24,608 nucleotides of DNA from a virus: positions 1-24,608 of IMG/VR virus record IMGVR_UViG_3300045411_000234; one strand, 5' to 3'. Every line of letters begins with the position of its first letter. The first letter of the stretch is position 1. A program made the translations under genes and the position numbers. The notes beneath the pieces are model-generated. The model was not told the DNA's origin. It searched no databases and saw only the letters and a program-made list of their open reading frames with translations. This document shows positions 1 through 8,510 of this stretch, in pieces.

Positions 1-662
1 CGGTTCGCCGTGTCGCTGCGCCACTGACCCTTCAGGATCTCGTGGGCGTTCCAGCGGTTCGCCGGAGCAGCCAGAACCGAAGGCGTCGGCAGGGACATCT
101 GGATGCCATTCGCCTTCACCATGGTCTCCCATTGCGTGAGGCCCAACTCCAGCGAGGTCACATCCAGGTCCGCCGCGACGGTCAGCAGGTTAGCCTGCGT
201 TCCGCCCGACTTCGGCAGCGGGTGACTGGCCGAGAGCAGGGAAACCCCGTCCGGGCCGGTGTCAGCGAAACCCCCGTTGAAGATGGCCGCCCCTTGGATC
301 TCGCGGGTCTCGATCTCCGATTCCGCGAGGCACTGGTGCAGCCGACGGACCAGGCCGAACTTGTCGTTCAGCACCATCATGTGACTGGTGCCGACGCCCA
401 GCCCGTACTTCACCGGGATGAAGGTCTTGTCGAACAGTTGCACGGCTTGGTCAATGTTGATGGCTCCGCTCTCGTTGATGCTGCTGAAGAGGCCCAGGCC
501 GCTCATGCCGCTGTACTGCTCGATGCTCTTGGTGGTGGTGTCCACCTGGAAGAGCTTCGGAACCAGTTGCGGCTTCTTCTTTTGCGTCTGGAACATGACC
601 TCTTTCAAGGCCGGGAGCATCGTGGTGCCGTAGAAGTCTGGAAAAGTGGTTGTGAGCTGCAT
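1..662 (-). CDS. Major capsid protein, C-terminus cut by window edge
   Basis: The reading frame opens with ATG at 662 and runs open to base 1, so about 220 N-terminal residues are seen and the C-terminus is missing. The protein would form the head shell. It starts MQLTTTFPDFYGTTMLPALK. The stretch VKYGLGVGTSHMMVLNDKFG followed by an E/T-rich helix and HPLPKSGGTQANLLTV is the pattern I associate with HK97-fold major capsid proteins of siphovirus-like phages. GGAGGAACCACC lies just upstream as the ribosome binding site. It is the most downstream gene seen in the leftward late operon, preceded by a decoration-type protein and a scaffold-like protein, the usual head-gene order. The family call rests on motif recognition; exact fold assignment needs a profile search. 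Confidence 0.85.
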   Translation of the reverse strand, partial: MQLTTTFPDFYGTTMLPALKEVMFQTQKKKPQLVPKLFQVDTTTKSIEQYSGMSGLGLFSSINESGAINIDQAVQLFDKTFIPVKYGLGVGTSHMMVLNDKFGLVRRLHQCLAESEIETREIQGAAIFNGGFADTGPDGVSLLSASHPLPKSGGTQANLLTVAADLDVTSLELGLTQWETMVKANGIQMSLPTPSVLAAPANRWNAHEILKGQWRSDTAN

Positions 663-674
663 GGTGGTTCCTCC

Positions 675-1205
675 TCAGACCCCCGCGACGCCCGTGGTGC
701 GCCGATGCTTGTTGAAGGTGACGATCATCCGGCAGAAAGAGCCGTATGCGTTGTCCGGCACGTCCAACTTCTTGTGCAGGTGAACGTCCAGAGTGGCGGT
801 GACAGCGGCTGTCCCCTCGTGGAGTTCGTGCCCGCTCAGCAGCGTAGTCGCGCTGCCGGCGTTGAGTTGGAGATTGGAGTTGAGTCCCGTGTCCGCGAAC
901 GCGAACCCGTCTAGGTCGTTGTTGTCCTGCGCCTCAAACAAGGCGAAGGGGTCAACAATGACAAGGTGATCGGTGGGGGTCGATGCGGCGCCGTAACTCA
1001 GGTTTACGCCGTCGTACAGCGTGGTTCCCGGAGTGATGTCCGCCGATCGGCCCAGGTATCCCGTGTCCAGCCGGGCCACCGCGTCCTGGATGAAGAGAGC
1101 GGCGGCAGAACCAGCCGCCTTCTGCATCAGTTCGACTTCGATGAACCCGCCGACCACGTTGCGCCCCAGGCATCTCAAGCCATGGGGGTTGTCCGTGTTA
1201 GGCAT
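675..1205 (-). CDS. Capsid-associated (decoration-like) structural protein
   Basis: This 176-residue protein begins MPNTDNPHGLRCLGRNVVGG. The opening NTDNPxGLRxxG is typical of a small beta-rich protein encoded beside major capsid genes in many siphovirus-like phages, usually described as a head decoration or minor structural protein. The rest has alternating short hydrophobic stretches and turns, with no transmembrane segment or catalytic motif. GGGAGG lies six bases before the ATG. It sits 12 bases upstream of the capsid gene and 118 bases after the preceding gene. Its role as a capsid-binding protein is inferred from position and the N-terminal pattern, not from a catalytic signature. Confidence 0.6.
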   Translation of the reverse strand: MPNTDNPHGLRCLGRNVVGGFIEVELMQKAAGSAAALFIQDAVARLDTGYLGRSADITPGTTLYDGVNLSYGAASTPTDHLVIVDPFALFEAQDNNDLDGFAFADTGLNSNLQLNAGSATTLLSGHELHEGTAAVTATLDVHLHKKLDVPDNAYGSFCRMIVTFNKHRRTTGVAGV

Positions 1206-1224
1206 GTGGTCCTCCCGAATCCGA

Positions 1225-1260
1225 CGCGCCTCAGCGCGCCGGGTCGTGTTGCTACGACCC
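1225..1260 (-). other. Two small hairpins in the leader of the capsid genes
   Basis: The 118-base gap between two late genes holds an inverted repeat CGCGC-CTCA-GCGCG and a perfect 7-bp stem (1241-1247 with 1254-1260, 6-base loop). Neither is followed by a T-run on the minus strand, so they are not convincing intrinsic terminators. They may be RNA-processing or translational leader structures ahead of the two highly expressed head genes; this is inference. Confidence 0.3.
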
Positions 1261-1323
1261 TCGATTCGAGACGACCTATTGGCCCTCGGGTCTTACTGGG
1301 CCTACGAGCCGATGGAGGAGAGC

Positions 1324-1917
1324 TTAGGCGCCCGCCTCACGCCTGGCCCGGTCCTGCGTCTCTCTGAACTCTTTCTCAACCTGCGCCACGGCGTCCGAAG
1401 ACAGTTTGCGGAAATACTCGTTGCGCTTCTTTGCGCGCTCCTCGGGCATCTGCCCGAGCACAAGCGTGCCGCACCTCACCGGATCGCCGCGTCCGTCCTT
1501 CACGACCTCGAAGCCCCTGGTGCCGCTCTCCCGATTGCGGAAGTCGGACAGAAACTTCGGTCGCATCCCTGGGCCGACATGTTTGTCGGCCACTTCCTTC
1601 AGCGGGTCCCGGGCCTCCCACGGCTCCATGCCCCGCTCCAATTGGTCATCCCTGCGCTCCTGGATGGCCTTGGCCAGCGGGCTGACGGTCACCCGCGCCG
1701 CAGTCCCGGCTGGCACCTTGCCTTCGTCTGATTCGGCCAGGCCCTCATCGGTCTGAGCGTACAGGATCTTGTCCTGAACAGTCTGCGGTAACTCACGCAC
1801 CAGCACCCCGGCCACGTGGCAGTCGAGGGTGGGGTTCTCAGGGAACGCCCCCGAAGGGGCGATAAACGGCTTGGACTCCCCGACTCCGCCGGCCACCGTG
1901 ATCTTCTCTTTCGCCAT
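1324..1917 (-). CDS. Hypothetical protein in the head gene cluster
   Basis: The protein is 197 residues long and I do not recognise its family. It is charged and soluble-looking, with no membrane segment. A GTG lies just upstream at 1920, but I chose the ATG at 1917 because GAGGAG lies seven bases before it and because the ATG shares its A with the stop of the upstream scaffold-like gene (TGATG), a normal coupling arrangement. The C-terminal third (MPEERAKKRNEYFRKLSSDA and on) is a predicted Lys/Glu/Arg-rich helix. Position between scaffold-like protein and decoration protein suggests a head-related or assembly role, which is inference only. Confidence 0.7.
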   Translation of the reverse strand: MAKEKITVAGGVGESKPFIAPSGAFPENPTLDCHVAGVLVRELPQTVQDKILYAQTDEGLAESDEGKVPAGTAARVTVSPLAKAIQERRDDQLERGMEPWEARDPLKEVADKHVGPGMRPKFLSDFRNRESGTRGFEVVKDGRGDPVRCGTLVLGQMPEERAKKRNEYFRKLSSDAVAQVEKEFRETQDRARREAGA

Positions 1918-2726
1918 CACCGACTCCTCTCCATGTGCCGACGGTAGCCCTTCTCGTCGATCTTGAACGCCGCAATCACCGCTTGAGCCTCCGGGCCGAG
2001 CGAGGTGTCGTCGTCCCCTTCCTCGTGGGATCTGCCGCCGCCCCGGTCGCCCGCCTGCGCCCTGATCCGAGCATCCCGACCGCTGTCCCCCTTCGGCTTC
2101 TCTGCCGCCAGTTCCGCCTTGGCTGCCCGTGCCGCCAAGAACAGCGCCTGCGGGGACCGCTTCAGGGTTTCGTCCTGCTCGACCATCTCCCGGTAGATCG
2201 AGCTGGTGCGCTTGAAGTGCTCAGACTCGCGGTTCTGAAGGTCCGGGAACTGCCGAACCAACTCCGCGTCCGTGCTGACCCGCTTGACCTCGGCGGCCAC
2301 CAACTCCTTGGTGACCTTCCGGGCCTCCCGTTGGATGATTTCGGTCGCTTCCTTCTTGGTCAGCACCCCCCGGTTCACCAAGGCCTTCAGGCCGCTCTTG
2401 GTCAGGTCGGTTACGAACTTGTCCACATCCCCGTCGTCTTCGGGTTCGTCCGCCGCCTTCTCCTCGTCCTCCGGTTTCTCGGCTTTCTCGGGTGGCTTCG
2501 CCCGCTCCGCCCAGTACCGCGCGGTCTCGTCCGCTTCCGCCACCCGCTTCTGAAGCGCCTCGTACTCCTTCTTGCTCAGCTTCACCTCGTCGGAAGGTTT
2601 TGCAGCCTTCTTCTCGGGTTTGCCTCCCTCGCCGCCTTCGCCCTCGCCGACGTCACCGTCCGGGGCAGGCTGCCCCTGAAGCTCGTCCAGGCCCTCGCCG
2701 TCGTCCTTTTTCGCGTACTCGCTCAC
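1917..2726 (-). CDS. Scaffold-like acidic coiled-coil protein
   Basis: This 269-residue protein has a highly acidic Asp/Glu/Gly/Lys-rich N-terminal third, a central helical region with heptad-like KKEYEALQKRVAEADE, and charged helices to a basic C-terminus ending RHMERSR. That profile, immediately before the capsid genes, fits a phage scaffolding protein, which guides procapsid assembly and is then expelled or digested. No protease triad is visible. The open frame extends further upstream, but that part lies inside the zinc-ribbon gene in another frame. The GTG at 2726 forms a GTGA overlap with that gene's stop and has GAGGGG upstream, so it is the likely start. The scaffold call rests on composition and position. 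Confidence 0.65.
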   Translation of the reverse strand: MSEYAKKDDGEGLDELQGQPAPDGDVGEGEGGEGGKPEKKAAKPSDEVKLSKKEYEALQKRVAEADETARYWAERAKPPEKAEKPEDEEKAADEPEDDGDVDKFVTDLTKSGLKALVNRGVLTKKEATEIIQREARKVTKELVAAEVKRVSTDAELVRQFPDLQNRESEHFKRTSSIYREMVEQDETLKRSPQALFLAARAAKAELAAEKPKGDSGRDARIRAQAGDRGGGRSHEEGDDDTSLGPEAQAVIAAFKIDEKGYRRHMERSR

Positions 2727-3079
2727 CGTAGGCCCCTCGTGTGGCCGTAAATCGTTCGCCCGTACAAGTCCCGCCGCTGCACCACGTACCGATCCGAACA
2801 GGCCGGGCAGAGCACCTGGTAGATCCCGTCCTTCTGGTGAAGCATCATACGTGTATTGCCATCTCCGGGGCGTTCTTCCAGAGCCTTGAACGTCACCCCG
2901 CACTCCTGGCACCCCTTCGGGGGGGTGCCCCGGCTGAGCATGTCGATGGCCGCCCGGTGCCACTCGTAGCACGGGAGACAGCACCGATGGCCCTTCGGCA
3001 TCCTGATGATTTCGTGGGGCCAGCGTTGCTTCGAGCAGTAGTGGCAGCGGACCAGCAAAATGACGGGAGGCGGGCTCAT
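2723..3079 (-). CDS. Small double zinc-ribbon protein
   Basis: The 118-residue product has two zinc-ribbon-like Cys clusters: C12-x2-C15 with C33/C34-x2-C37, and C57-x2-C60 with C91-x2-C94. The cysteines fit two tetrahedral zinc sites. The ATG at 3079 makes a 4-base ATGA overlap with the upstream gene; an earlier in-frame start would overlap it extensively. Its stop overlaps the GTG of the scaffold-like gene. I know no specific function. A DNA- or RNA-binding or structural adaptor role is possible. Its place inside the head module, between portal and scaffold, is unusual for a regulator. Confidence 0.7.
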   Translation of the reverse strand: MSPPPVILLVRCHYCSKQRWPHEIIRMPKGHRCCLPCYEWHRAAIDMLSRGTPPKGCQECGVTFKALEERPGDGNTRMMLHQKDGIYQVLCPACSDRYVVQRRDLYGRTIYGHTRGLR

Positions 3080-3321
3080 TTCGCCGTAGACGTGGGCGGG
3101 CGCTCGTCGAGTAGAATGGCCGGAACGCGAAGGCAACACTCCAGGCCCTGAATGAATCCGCGGACCCGGTCTGTCTCCTGCGGGGTGATGTTGTCCAAAA
3201 GTTCCCGAAACTTGCGTTCCCGCATCTGTCGAATCCTGCCGACCACGAGATCCCAGCCCTCGCTGGCGAGCAACCGAACGAGCTCGTCCCGCTCGTGCTG
3301 CTTGTCGGCTTCGCCGCTCAA
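3076..3321 (-). CDS. Small helical phage protein of unknown function
   Basis: The product is 81 residues, mostly charged helices (ERDELVRLLASEGWDLVVGR) and no cysteine pairs or membrane segment. Short proteins of this kind, with an EGW..L motif and a later TPQE..RVRGFIQGL, occur between portal and capsid genes in other phages, but I know no assigned role. The start is TTG at 3321, which overlaps the upstream stop as TTGA, with AGAGGAAAGC upstream. The ATGA junction at its end couples it to the zinc-ribbon gene. Confidence 0.65.
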   Translation of the reverse strand: MSGEADKQHERDELVRLLASEGWDLVVGRIRQMRERKFRELLDNITPQETDRVRGFIQGLECCLRVPAILLDERPPTSTAK

Positions 3322-3485
3322 CGCTTTCCTCTCTTCTTCACCACACCACTGGCGACACGGATAGCCTTACCCTCAGACGCGCCGCCGGCCAGCATGTCGT
3401 TGGCGATCTTCGACCACATCCGCTGTTCCTTCGGCGTGTCGGCCTTTTTGGTGTGGCGTTTCGCATCACGGGGTTGCCAAGGCAC
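3318..3485 (-). CDS. Small basic helical phage protein
   Basis: The 55-residue product carries the pattern KRQWxKIAN...GASEGKAIRVASGVV (here KEQRMWSKIANDM and GASEGKAIRVASGVVKK), a short motif I recognise from many small phage and bacterial proteins of unknown function. The start GTG at 3485 has GGAGG six bases upstream and lies inside the last 20 bases of the portal gene in another frame. Its stop overlaps the following TTG start. A longer open frame runs back into the portal coding sequence but has no usable start signal there. Confidence 0.65.
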   Translation of the reverse strand: MPWQPRDAKRHTKKADTPKEQRMWSKIANDMLAGGASEGKAIRVASGVVKKRGKR

Positions 3486-5613
3486 CAGGCACCTCCAGTG
3501 GATTGGGCAGTCCCGGTCCGGTCGCTTCTGCCCCACCGCCGGGACTGCCAGCACCAGCAGGGATGGGACTTGCGGCCACTGTCGCCCCTGGCATCGCGCC
3601 GGCCTGCTGGGAAATCTGCTTGGCGAGGCTCTGCGTGAGCGCCGCCATGAGCATTTTCTGTTGCTTCTGCTTCACCTGCTCGTCGATGTGGACGATCATG
3701 CGCGCCACCGCGTCCATGTCGCCCTGCGGGTCACCCTGCGCCTCCCGAACGCGCCGCTGGTGGTCCATCAGGTGCAGGTCGTCGTTGTCCATCGGGTTCG
3801 GAGTGAAATCCTCGCCCTGGAGACACAGGTTCCACTCCTCTGCGGGGCGCCGGGGCAGATCGAGGTCCGGTGGCTCAGGCACCACCCGCGCGAAGTTGTC
3901 GTCCCCGAGGGCCTTATGAACGTCGTTGGTCACCTTCCAGAGCGCCTTCGGGTTCGTAACGATGAGCGGATTGGCGAGGTCAAGCTGGTAGCGGGTCAGC
4001 GCCCGCTCCTTCTCCGCCTCCCGGCTCCAGTACGACGTGGCGAACTTGATGGTGAAGTCGTACCGGCCACCGCGCTCCGGCCCGGTAATCGTCGAGCCGC
4101 CCCGCGCCGTCTCGAATAGCCCCTGCGCGTCCTCTTCCGTCACCCGGAAGAACTGCGACTCCGGGGCAAACTGGGTGTCCAGCATCCACAGGTGGGAGGC
4201 GATGGCCCCGAAATCCTCTCGCAGACTGAGTGTGTCCAAGCTGGCCCGGATGTTACCCTGCTGGATCAGGGCGAGTTGACCAGAGGCGGTACGGGGCGCG
4301 TTGGGGCGGTCAATCGCCCGGCCCATCGTCTGATCCGAGATTCCGGTCACCATCTCGGCGTAACCCTTGAGGCCCTGTTCCTTCGCCAGCGGGTACTGGA
4401 GGTCTGCGGACATCCGCACCACGTTGACATCGCCGGGGTTCTCGCTCGCCACCGCGCTCAACGGCTCGTACTTGAATGTCTCCGGGTCGAACCCGCTGCC
4501 GGGCCGGTAAAACACCAGCGGACCCACGCTGAACCAGCCCGCCTTTGTGAACAGTCGGTGATTCGCGGTGGCCTCATCCTGGATGCTCTCCAGCAGTTCC
4601 CCAAACCCGGGGGACCAGTAGGACCCGTCCTTCACTAGCGACGCCTCCACGAACGGGCGCCGATTGCGCATCCGCGGGTAGAGGTCGATCAGCCGGAGGA
4701 CACCCACTACCTTGTGGAGATCCGGCAGGTATCGCACCACCAGTTCGGTCTCGTGCTCCTCCCTTTGGCGCAGATCGTCCTCACCTGAATCGGTCGTACC
4801 CTTCGGCAGTCGCCAGCGTCCGTGCCACTCGTAGCACAACAGCGAATCGCGCCGCGCCAGCCCGCCCTCGTAGTTCACCCCCTCCGCCAGATCCTCCTCC
4901 GCCCGGATTTCCTGGCCCTCCGCTTCTCGTTCCGGGGCGCGCCGCGCGTAGTCGAGGATCTGCTGGAAGTTCTCCCTGATCCCAAAGTAGCGCCCCGCCC
5001 GCTCACCGTCCAGTAGTTCCTGCGGGCTGATACGATACTGGCGCACGACAAAGCTGAAGTCCTGGATGCTGTCTTTGGTCTCCGCCGGCACGATCAGGTC
5101 ATCGGGCCGAAGCGGGAAGAACCCCGGACCCTCGTACCAGACCTCTTCGCCATCGGGCGTCAGGTAGGTCTCCTTCACCCAGGGCGTGTAAGCGTGGGTC
5201 CGGCCATACAAGAGCTTCCGAAAGTCGAAGGCCGTCAGGGTGTTGACGATCTTCATGGAGGCGAAGACGCGCCAAGTCATGTACCGCCCGATCTTGTGGA
5301 CCGTGCGCTGGTCTGACGGTCCCGTGGGAACAGCCACAATCTCAGCGTCGTCGCCAAACAGGGCGTTCATCTCGGTGGCCAACTTCGAGTAGACCTGCCA
5401 CTGAAGCAGAGGCACGCTGAAGTTCGGGTTGCCGGTCTCGTTCGCGGCGGGGGCCTCCACCCTGTTCCGCCACATCTGGTGGTAGCGCCGGAAGCGCTCG
5501 ATGCGCGCGTTGTGGTCGTCACGGGCGCCCCGGATGTCCTCCTCGACGCGGTTACCTAGCCGGGTCAACTCCGCATCGGTCAGCTTGAGGTGCATCAATC
5601 CAGTAATTGCCAA
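3466..5613 (-). CDS. Portal protein
   Basis: The portal forms the dodecameric ring at the head vertex through which DNA is packaged. The product is 715 residues from TTG at 5613, or 709 from an ATG at 5595; neither has a strong ribosome binding site. The N-terminal helices (RFRRYHQMWRNRVE), a conserved NFSVPLLQWQVYSKLATEMN-type segment, the middle YxGPGFFPLRPDDLIVPAET and a helical region with MGRAIDRPNAPRTASGQLAL match large portal proteins of the P22-like size class. The C-terminus is an Ala/Gly/Pro-rich tail. It lies directly downstream of the large terminase, the standard order. Identification is by motif recognition and context. Confidence 0.85.
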   Translation of the reverse strand: MAITGLMHLKLTDAELTRLGNRVEEDIRGARDDHNARIERFRRYHQMWRNRVEAPAANETGNPNFSVPLLQWQVYSKLATEMNALFGDDAEIVAVPTGPSDQRTVHKIGRYMTWRVFASMKIVNTLTAFDFRKLLYGRTHAYTPWVKETYLTPDGEEVWYEGPGFFPLRPDDLIVPAETKDSIQDFSFVVRQYRISPQELLDGERAGRYFGIRENFQQILDYARRAPEREAEGQEIRAEEDLAEGVNYEGGLARRDSLLCYEWHGRWRLPKGTTDSGEDDLRQREEHETELVVRYLPDLHKVVGVLRLIDLYPRMRNRRPFVEASLVKDGSYWSPGFGELLESIQDEATANHRLFTKAGWFSVGPLVFYRPGSGFDPETFKYEPLSAVASENPGDVNVVRMSADLQYPLAKEQGLKGYAEMVTGISDQTMGRAIDRPNAPRTASGQLALIQQGNIRASLDTLSLREDFGAIASHLWMLDTQFAPESQFFRVTEEDAQGLFETARGGSTITGPERGGRYDFTIKFATSYWSREAEKERALTRYQLDLANPLIVTNPKALWKVTNDVHKALGDDNFARVVPEPPDLDLPRRPAEEWNLCLQGEDFTPNPMDNDDLHLMDHQRRVREAQGDPQGDMDAVARMIVHIDEQVKQKQQKMLMAALTQSLAKQISQQAGAMPGATVAASPIPAGAGSPGGGAEATGPGLPNPLEVPGALATP

Positions 5614-5623
5614 GGGGGTACAC

Positions 5624-5695
5624 GTTTACCGGGCGGAGAGAATGCGGCGCGGGTTCGTGCAACGCTACCACCATGCCTTCATCCACCCGGTAAAC
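5624..5695. repeat. 10-bp inverted repeat in the terminase-portal gap
   Basis: Perfect arms GTTTACCGGG (5624-5633) and CCCGGTAAAC (5686-5695) flank 52 bases and fill most of the 90-base gap between terminase and portal genes. The arms could form a stem in the mRNA or be a protein-binding dyad. No T-run follows, so it is not a typical terminator. The portal gene behind it lacks a clear ribosome binding site, so a translational control role is possible but unproven. Confidence 0.4.
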
Positions 5696-5703
5696 AACAG
5701 TCA

Positions 5704-8490
5704 TCACCTACCAAATTGCCCCCGCTTACAGCCGGTTCGCCCATAACGGACGATTGGCTGCGTGCGTTTGGGCGGAACCACCCTCGGGGTGGCCTCCAGC
5801 CCAACCACTGCGAGCGCCAGGGCGATCACGCAGTCGTCATGGCATCCGGTCTGGTGCTCGACACGCCCGTTGGCCTTGTAGACAAACGTGTGGAGCTCCT
5901 GCTGGGTCACGGCATCATGCAGGAACACCGAGTTGTCGAACAGGGCGCGCTCCAGGCCGGAAATCAACTGCTGCCGGGCAATCGTGGTGGTCTTGAAGCC
6001 GACGTGCTGGAGCGAAGGCAGGGCGCGTTCATCGGCCAGCCTGTGCCGCACGTAGACCTTGCCGATGGGGTATTGGAACCGCAGGATTTCCTGTACCAGC
6101 GACGGGTCCACGGCTTCAGGTACAACGAAAGCCCAGTTGTACCATTCGGCGAGCGCGCAGACGTACTCCCCGAAGACCGTCGGGGTGAATCGCTCGCGCA
6201 CGACCGCCACCTGTTCGCCGGTGTCGGCGTCGAGTACGCACGCAACCGAGAAGTCCGGGTCCGAAGTCCCAGTCTCCTCGCCCACGTCGATACCCTGCGA
6301 CGGGTCCGCACCCAGGACGTAGCCGTGCCCCTCCGCTGGCCTCTTGAAGAGCCGCATGGCCCCCAAGCCATCAGCCCGCGGCCCGAACACCGGAATCTCA
6401 CGCACCCCGATGCGCTGCCGGGTCAACTCGCCCACCAGCGGCTCCCGGATGATCGGCTGGCGCGCAAGCACAGACAGGTCGAACCGGGGCCGCCCGGAGG
6501 TGATGAACGCTTCCTCGGGCGTGTTGTGGGTCAGGATTCCGTTGGCCGAGAAGACGTGATCCGGCTCGACCGTGAGATCGTAGGTAACCTCCGGCCCCTG
6601 CATCTCAACCGAGAGAACCACGTCGGTGAGACTGTTCTCCTGCGGTCGCCTGCCAATGGCCCGTTCAACTGGCCGCAGGGCCGTCTTTCGGCGGCCAACA
6701 AACCCGATCTCGTCATGGAAGAGCCTGCTTGCGACAACGCCAAGCTCCAACGAGTAGAACTGGTAGACTTGGCCGCCGCCCGCCTTTTTGGGCTGGCTGA
6801 AGATCGCCGAGTTGATACCAAAGCCGAGGAGTAGGAGTTGGATATCTCGAATGAAATCCAGTTTTGCGGAGCCAAAGCGGACCCTCCCGCCCGATGCGGA
6901 GCCGTCGCACTCGAACAGCGCCCGGAGGAAGCTCCTCACGACATTACGGGGAGACCGGAAGACGCATTCTGGCACGTGGACCCGTCGTTTCCAAGAACCT
7001 TCGCCGCCGTCGTTGCGATAAAGTAAGCCCAGTTCCCGCAATGTCTCTCGCGCGCGTCTCGATCCCAGGCGAAGCTCCACCGCGCCTTTCCGTCCCTGGA
7101 CCCGCCGGATGGTGCGGCGGCGCGGGGGGCCAATCAACCGACCGAGCAAGGATTCGACATCGGCCACGACATCGGGATCTTTCCCGTCACAAACCACAGA
7201 AAGGGTGTCCTTGTGCCAACTGCCATCGCCCATGAAGTAACCGAGAAACGCCCCCCAGTCTTCGTTGATTGTCACGCGGGTTTCGGCTCCAGGGATGGGC
7301 CGCCAGCGTTGAACGTGCATCTGTTCAGCGAAGCGCGGCGGGCGAAGAAGCACTGTCTGGCCGGGCTGTAGGCGCGAAAGAAAGACAAATCCGCTGGGCG
7401 TGGCAACGGGGTGGTCAAAGGTTCCCCGGATGATTCGGCCCGCTCGCGTGGTGAGTTTATAGACCGTAGCCACCGGCTGGGGCCCCCAGGCTCTCACGGC
7501 ACCAGACTCGGTATCGCGCGCTCCCGCCGCCTCGCCGATGGGGATGATTCCCAACTCGGTGGATACCCGTGTTTCAGCAGTGAGGCAAGCCGGATACTCC
7601 TGGTGGAACCGGGTGGTGCTGCCTTCGCACTTGTTGGCGATGGCCCACCGGCGCCAGTGCAACTGCTCCAGGGTCAGGTTGTGGAGCTTTTGAAGGTCGC
7701 CCTCCTCGCGCGTCAGTGTGTCCTGGAAGCGCGACGCCTCCAGCGGGTCTGAGAAGGCCCGCTGGTACTCGTGGTGCTCCCACCAAGCGAAGAACACCGC
7801 CACCCAGTCGGTTGACCCCTCGACCGTGCGCCGCCAGAGGTCGTAGAACGGCCCACCCACTCCGTTCGCCGTGCTGAGCACGATGATCGTGGTGTCCGGG
7901 TCTTCGGGCACGCACTGGAGCACGCCGGTGGAAAGCGACGGGGCATCCCGGTAGAAGGCGTACTCGTCGAGAACGAGATGCCGGATCGAGGTAGACCGCC
8001 CCACGTCCACGTTTCCCGCGGTGGCGGTCTGAATGTAGCTGCCCCCCGGCTGCGCCCCAAACTCCAGCCGGCCGGGACTCGACTGGCTGGGTTTCAACTT
8101 CCGGGTGGTGGGAACCTTCTGGATTTCGCCCCGGTAGGACTGATCGAACCCGTCGTAGTACCCGAAGATGTCCTGGCAGGACGAGTGAACGTGGGCGAAA
8201 ACCCAACTTGACTGCCCCGGCAGGAAAGCGGTCTTGCGGAACAGGTAGGCGCTGGCGAGCGCCGACCACCCAACGCGCCGCGATTTCAGCCCAACGACTC
8301 GGACAGGCTTGCCGGCCTGCTCCTGTTTGCGGATGGCCGCCGCCAGTTTCGCCTGGCTGGGCCACCAGTTCATCGCAGTGGTGGTCCCGTCCTTGTGGCG
8401 AATGTCAAGACCTCGGCAGAACGCCTCAAGGTCCGAGAACTTGCGCGCCATGCGCGCGGCTTCGGCAGGGGTTAGGGGTTCAATGGGCAC
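5704..8490 (-). CDS. terL: Large terminase subunit containing an intein
   Basis: This is the ATP-driven DNA packaging motor and nuclease. The precursor is 928 residues: extein 1-301 and 657-928 (573 residues after splicing, normal for TerL) with an intein at 302-656. Motor-domain landmarks are a Walker-A-like GLKSRRVGWS (about 67-76), Walker B HLVLDEYAF (171-179) and coupling motif VLSTANG (204-210). The RNase-H-like nuclease shows YVLGADPSQG (D729), PEAVD (around 791) and CHDDCVIALALA (D885, D886). The join restores the conserved QEYPATPEEAF. The start is GTG at 8490; a stop codon lies directly upstream and no good ribosome binding site is seen. It follows tRNA-His and precedes the portal. 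Confidence 0.93.
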   Translation of the reverse strand: MPIEPLTPAEAARMARKFSDLEAFCRGLDIRHKDGTTTAMNWWPSQAKLAAAIRKQEQAGKPVRVVGLKSRRVGWSALASAYLFRKTAFLPGQSSWVFAHVHSSCQDIFGYYDGFDQSYRGEIQKVPTTRKLKPSQSSPGRLEFGAQPGGSYIQTATAGNVDVGRSTSIRHLVLDEYAFYRDAPSLSTGVLQCVPEDPDTTIIVLSTANGVGGPFYDLWRRTVEGSTDWVAVFFAWWEHHEYQRAFSDPLEASRFQDTLTREEGDLQKLHNLTLEQLHWRRWAIANKCEGSTTRFHQEYPACLTAETRVSTELGIIPIGEAAGARDTESGAVRAWGPQPVATVYKLTTRAGRIIRGTFDHPVATPSGFVFLSRLQPGQTVLLRPPRFAEQMHVQRWRPIPGAETRVTINEDWGAFLGYFMGDGSWHKDTLSVVCDGKDPDVVADVESLLGRLIGPPRRRTIRRVQGRKGAVELRLGSRRARETLRELGLLYRNDGGEGSWKRRVHVPECVFRSPRNVVRSFLRALFECDGSASGGRVRFGSAKLDFIRDIQLLLLGFGINSAIFSQPKKAGGGQVYQFYSLELGVVASRLFHDEIGFVGRRKTALRPVERAIGRRPQENSLTDVVLSVEMQGPEVTYDLTVEPDHVFSANGILTHNTPEEAFITSGRPRFDLSVLARQPIIREPLVGELTRQRIGVREIPVFGPRADGLGAMRLFKRPAEGHGYVLGADPSQGIDVGEETGTSDPDFSVACVLDADTGEQVAVVRERFTPTVFGEYVCALAEWYNWAFVVPEAVDPSLVQEILRFQYPIGKVYVRHRLADERALPSLQHVGFKTTTIARQQLISGLERALFDNSVFLHDAVTQQELHTFVYKANGRVEHQTGCHDDCVIALALAVVGLEATPRVVPPKRTQPIVRYGRTGCKRGQFGR
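6523..7587 (-). other. In-frame intein with LAGLIDADG homing endonuclease
   Basis: The 355-residue insert has the features of a bifunctional intein. It begins with Cys (residue 302 of the precursor), has block B GTFDHPV with T357 and H360, and ends with block F YDLTVEPDHVFSANG and the terminal His-Asn (655-656) before Thr657, the +1 nucleophile. Between the splicing blocks are two LAGLIDADG helices, GAFLGYFMGDGSW (D422) and RSFLRALFECDGSA (D529), both keeping the metal-binding Asp. All key splicing residues are present, so it should be active. It interrupts the conserved TerL motif between the motor and nuclease domains, a site under strong constraint. Confidence 0.95.
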
Positions 8491-8510
8491 TCATCCGGGA
8501 AGTTGCCGCA

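Noticed and set aside
42-914. 290-codon plus-strand ORF
   Set aside because: It is antisense to the capsid and decoration genes, which have clear protein patterns and ribosome binding sites.
1917-2984. Longer version of the scaffold-like protein
   Set aside because: Its first 86 codons overlap the double zinc-ribbon gene in another frame; the GTG at 2726 has better start evidence.
5590-6834. 414-codon plus-strand ORF
   Set aside because: It lies antisense to the terminase gene, has no domain pattern and poor start signals; GC-rich antisense shadows of this kind are common here.
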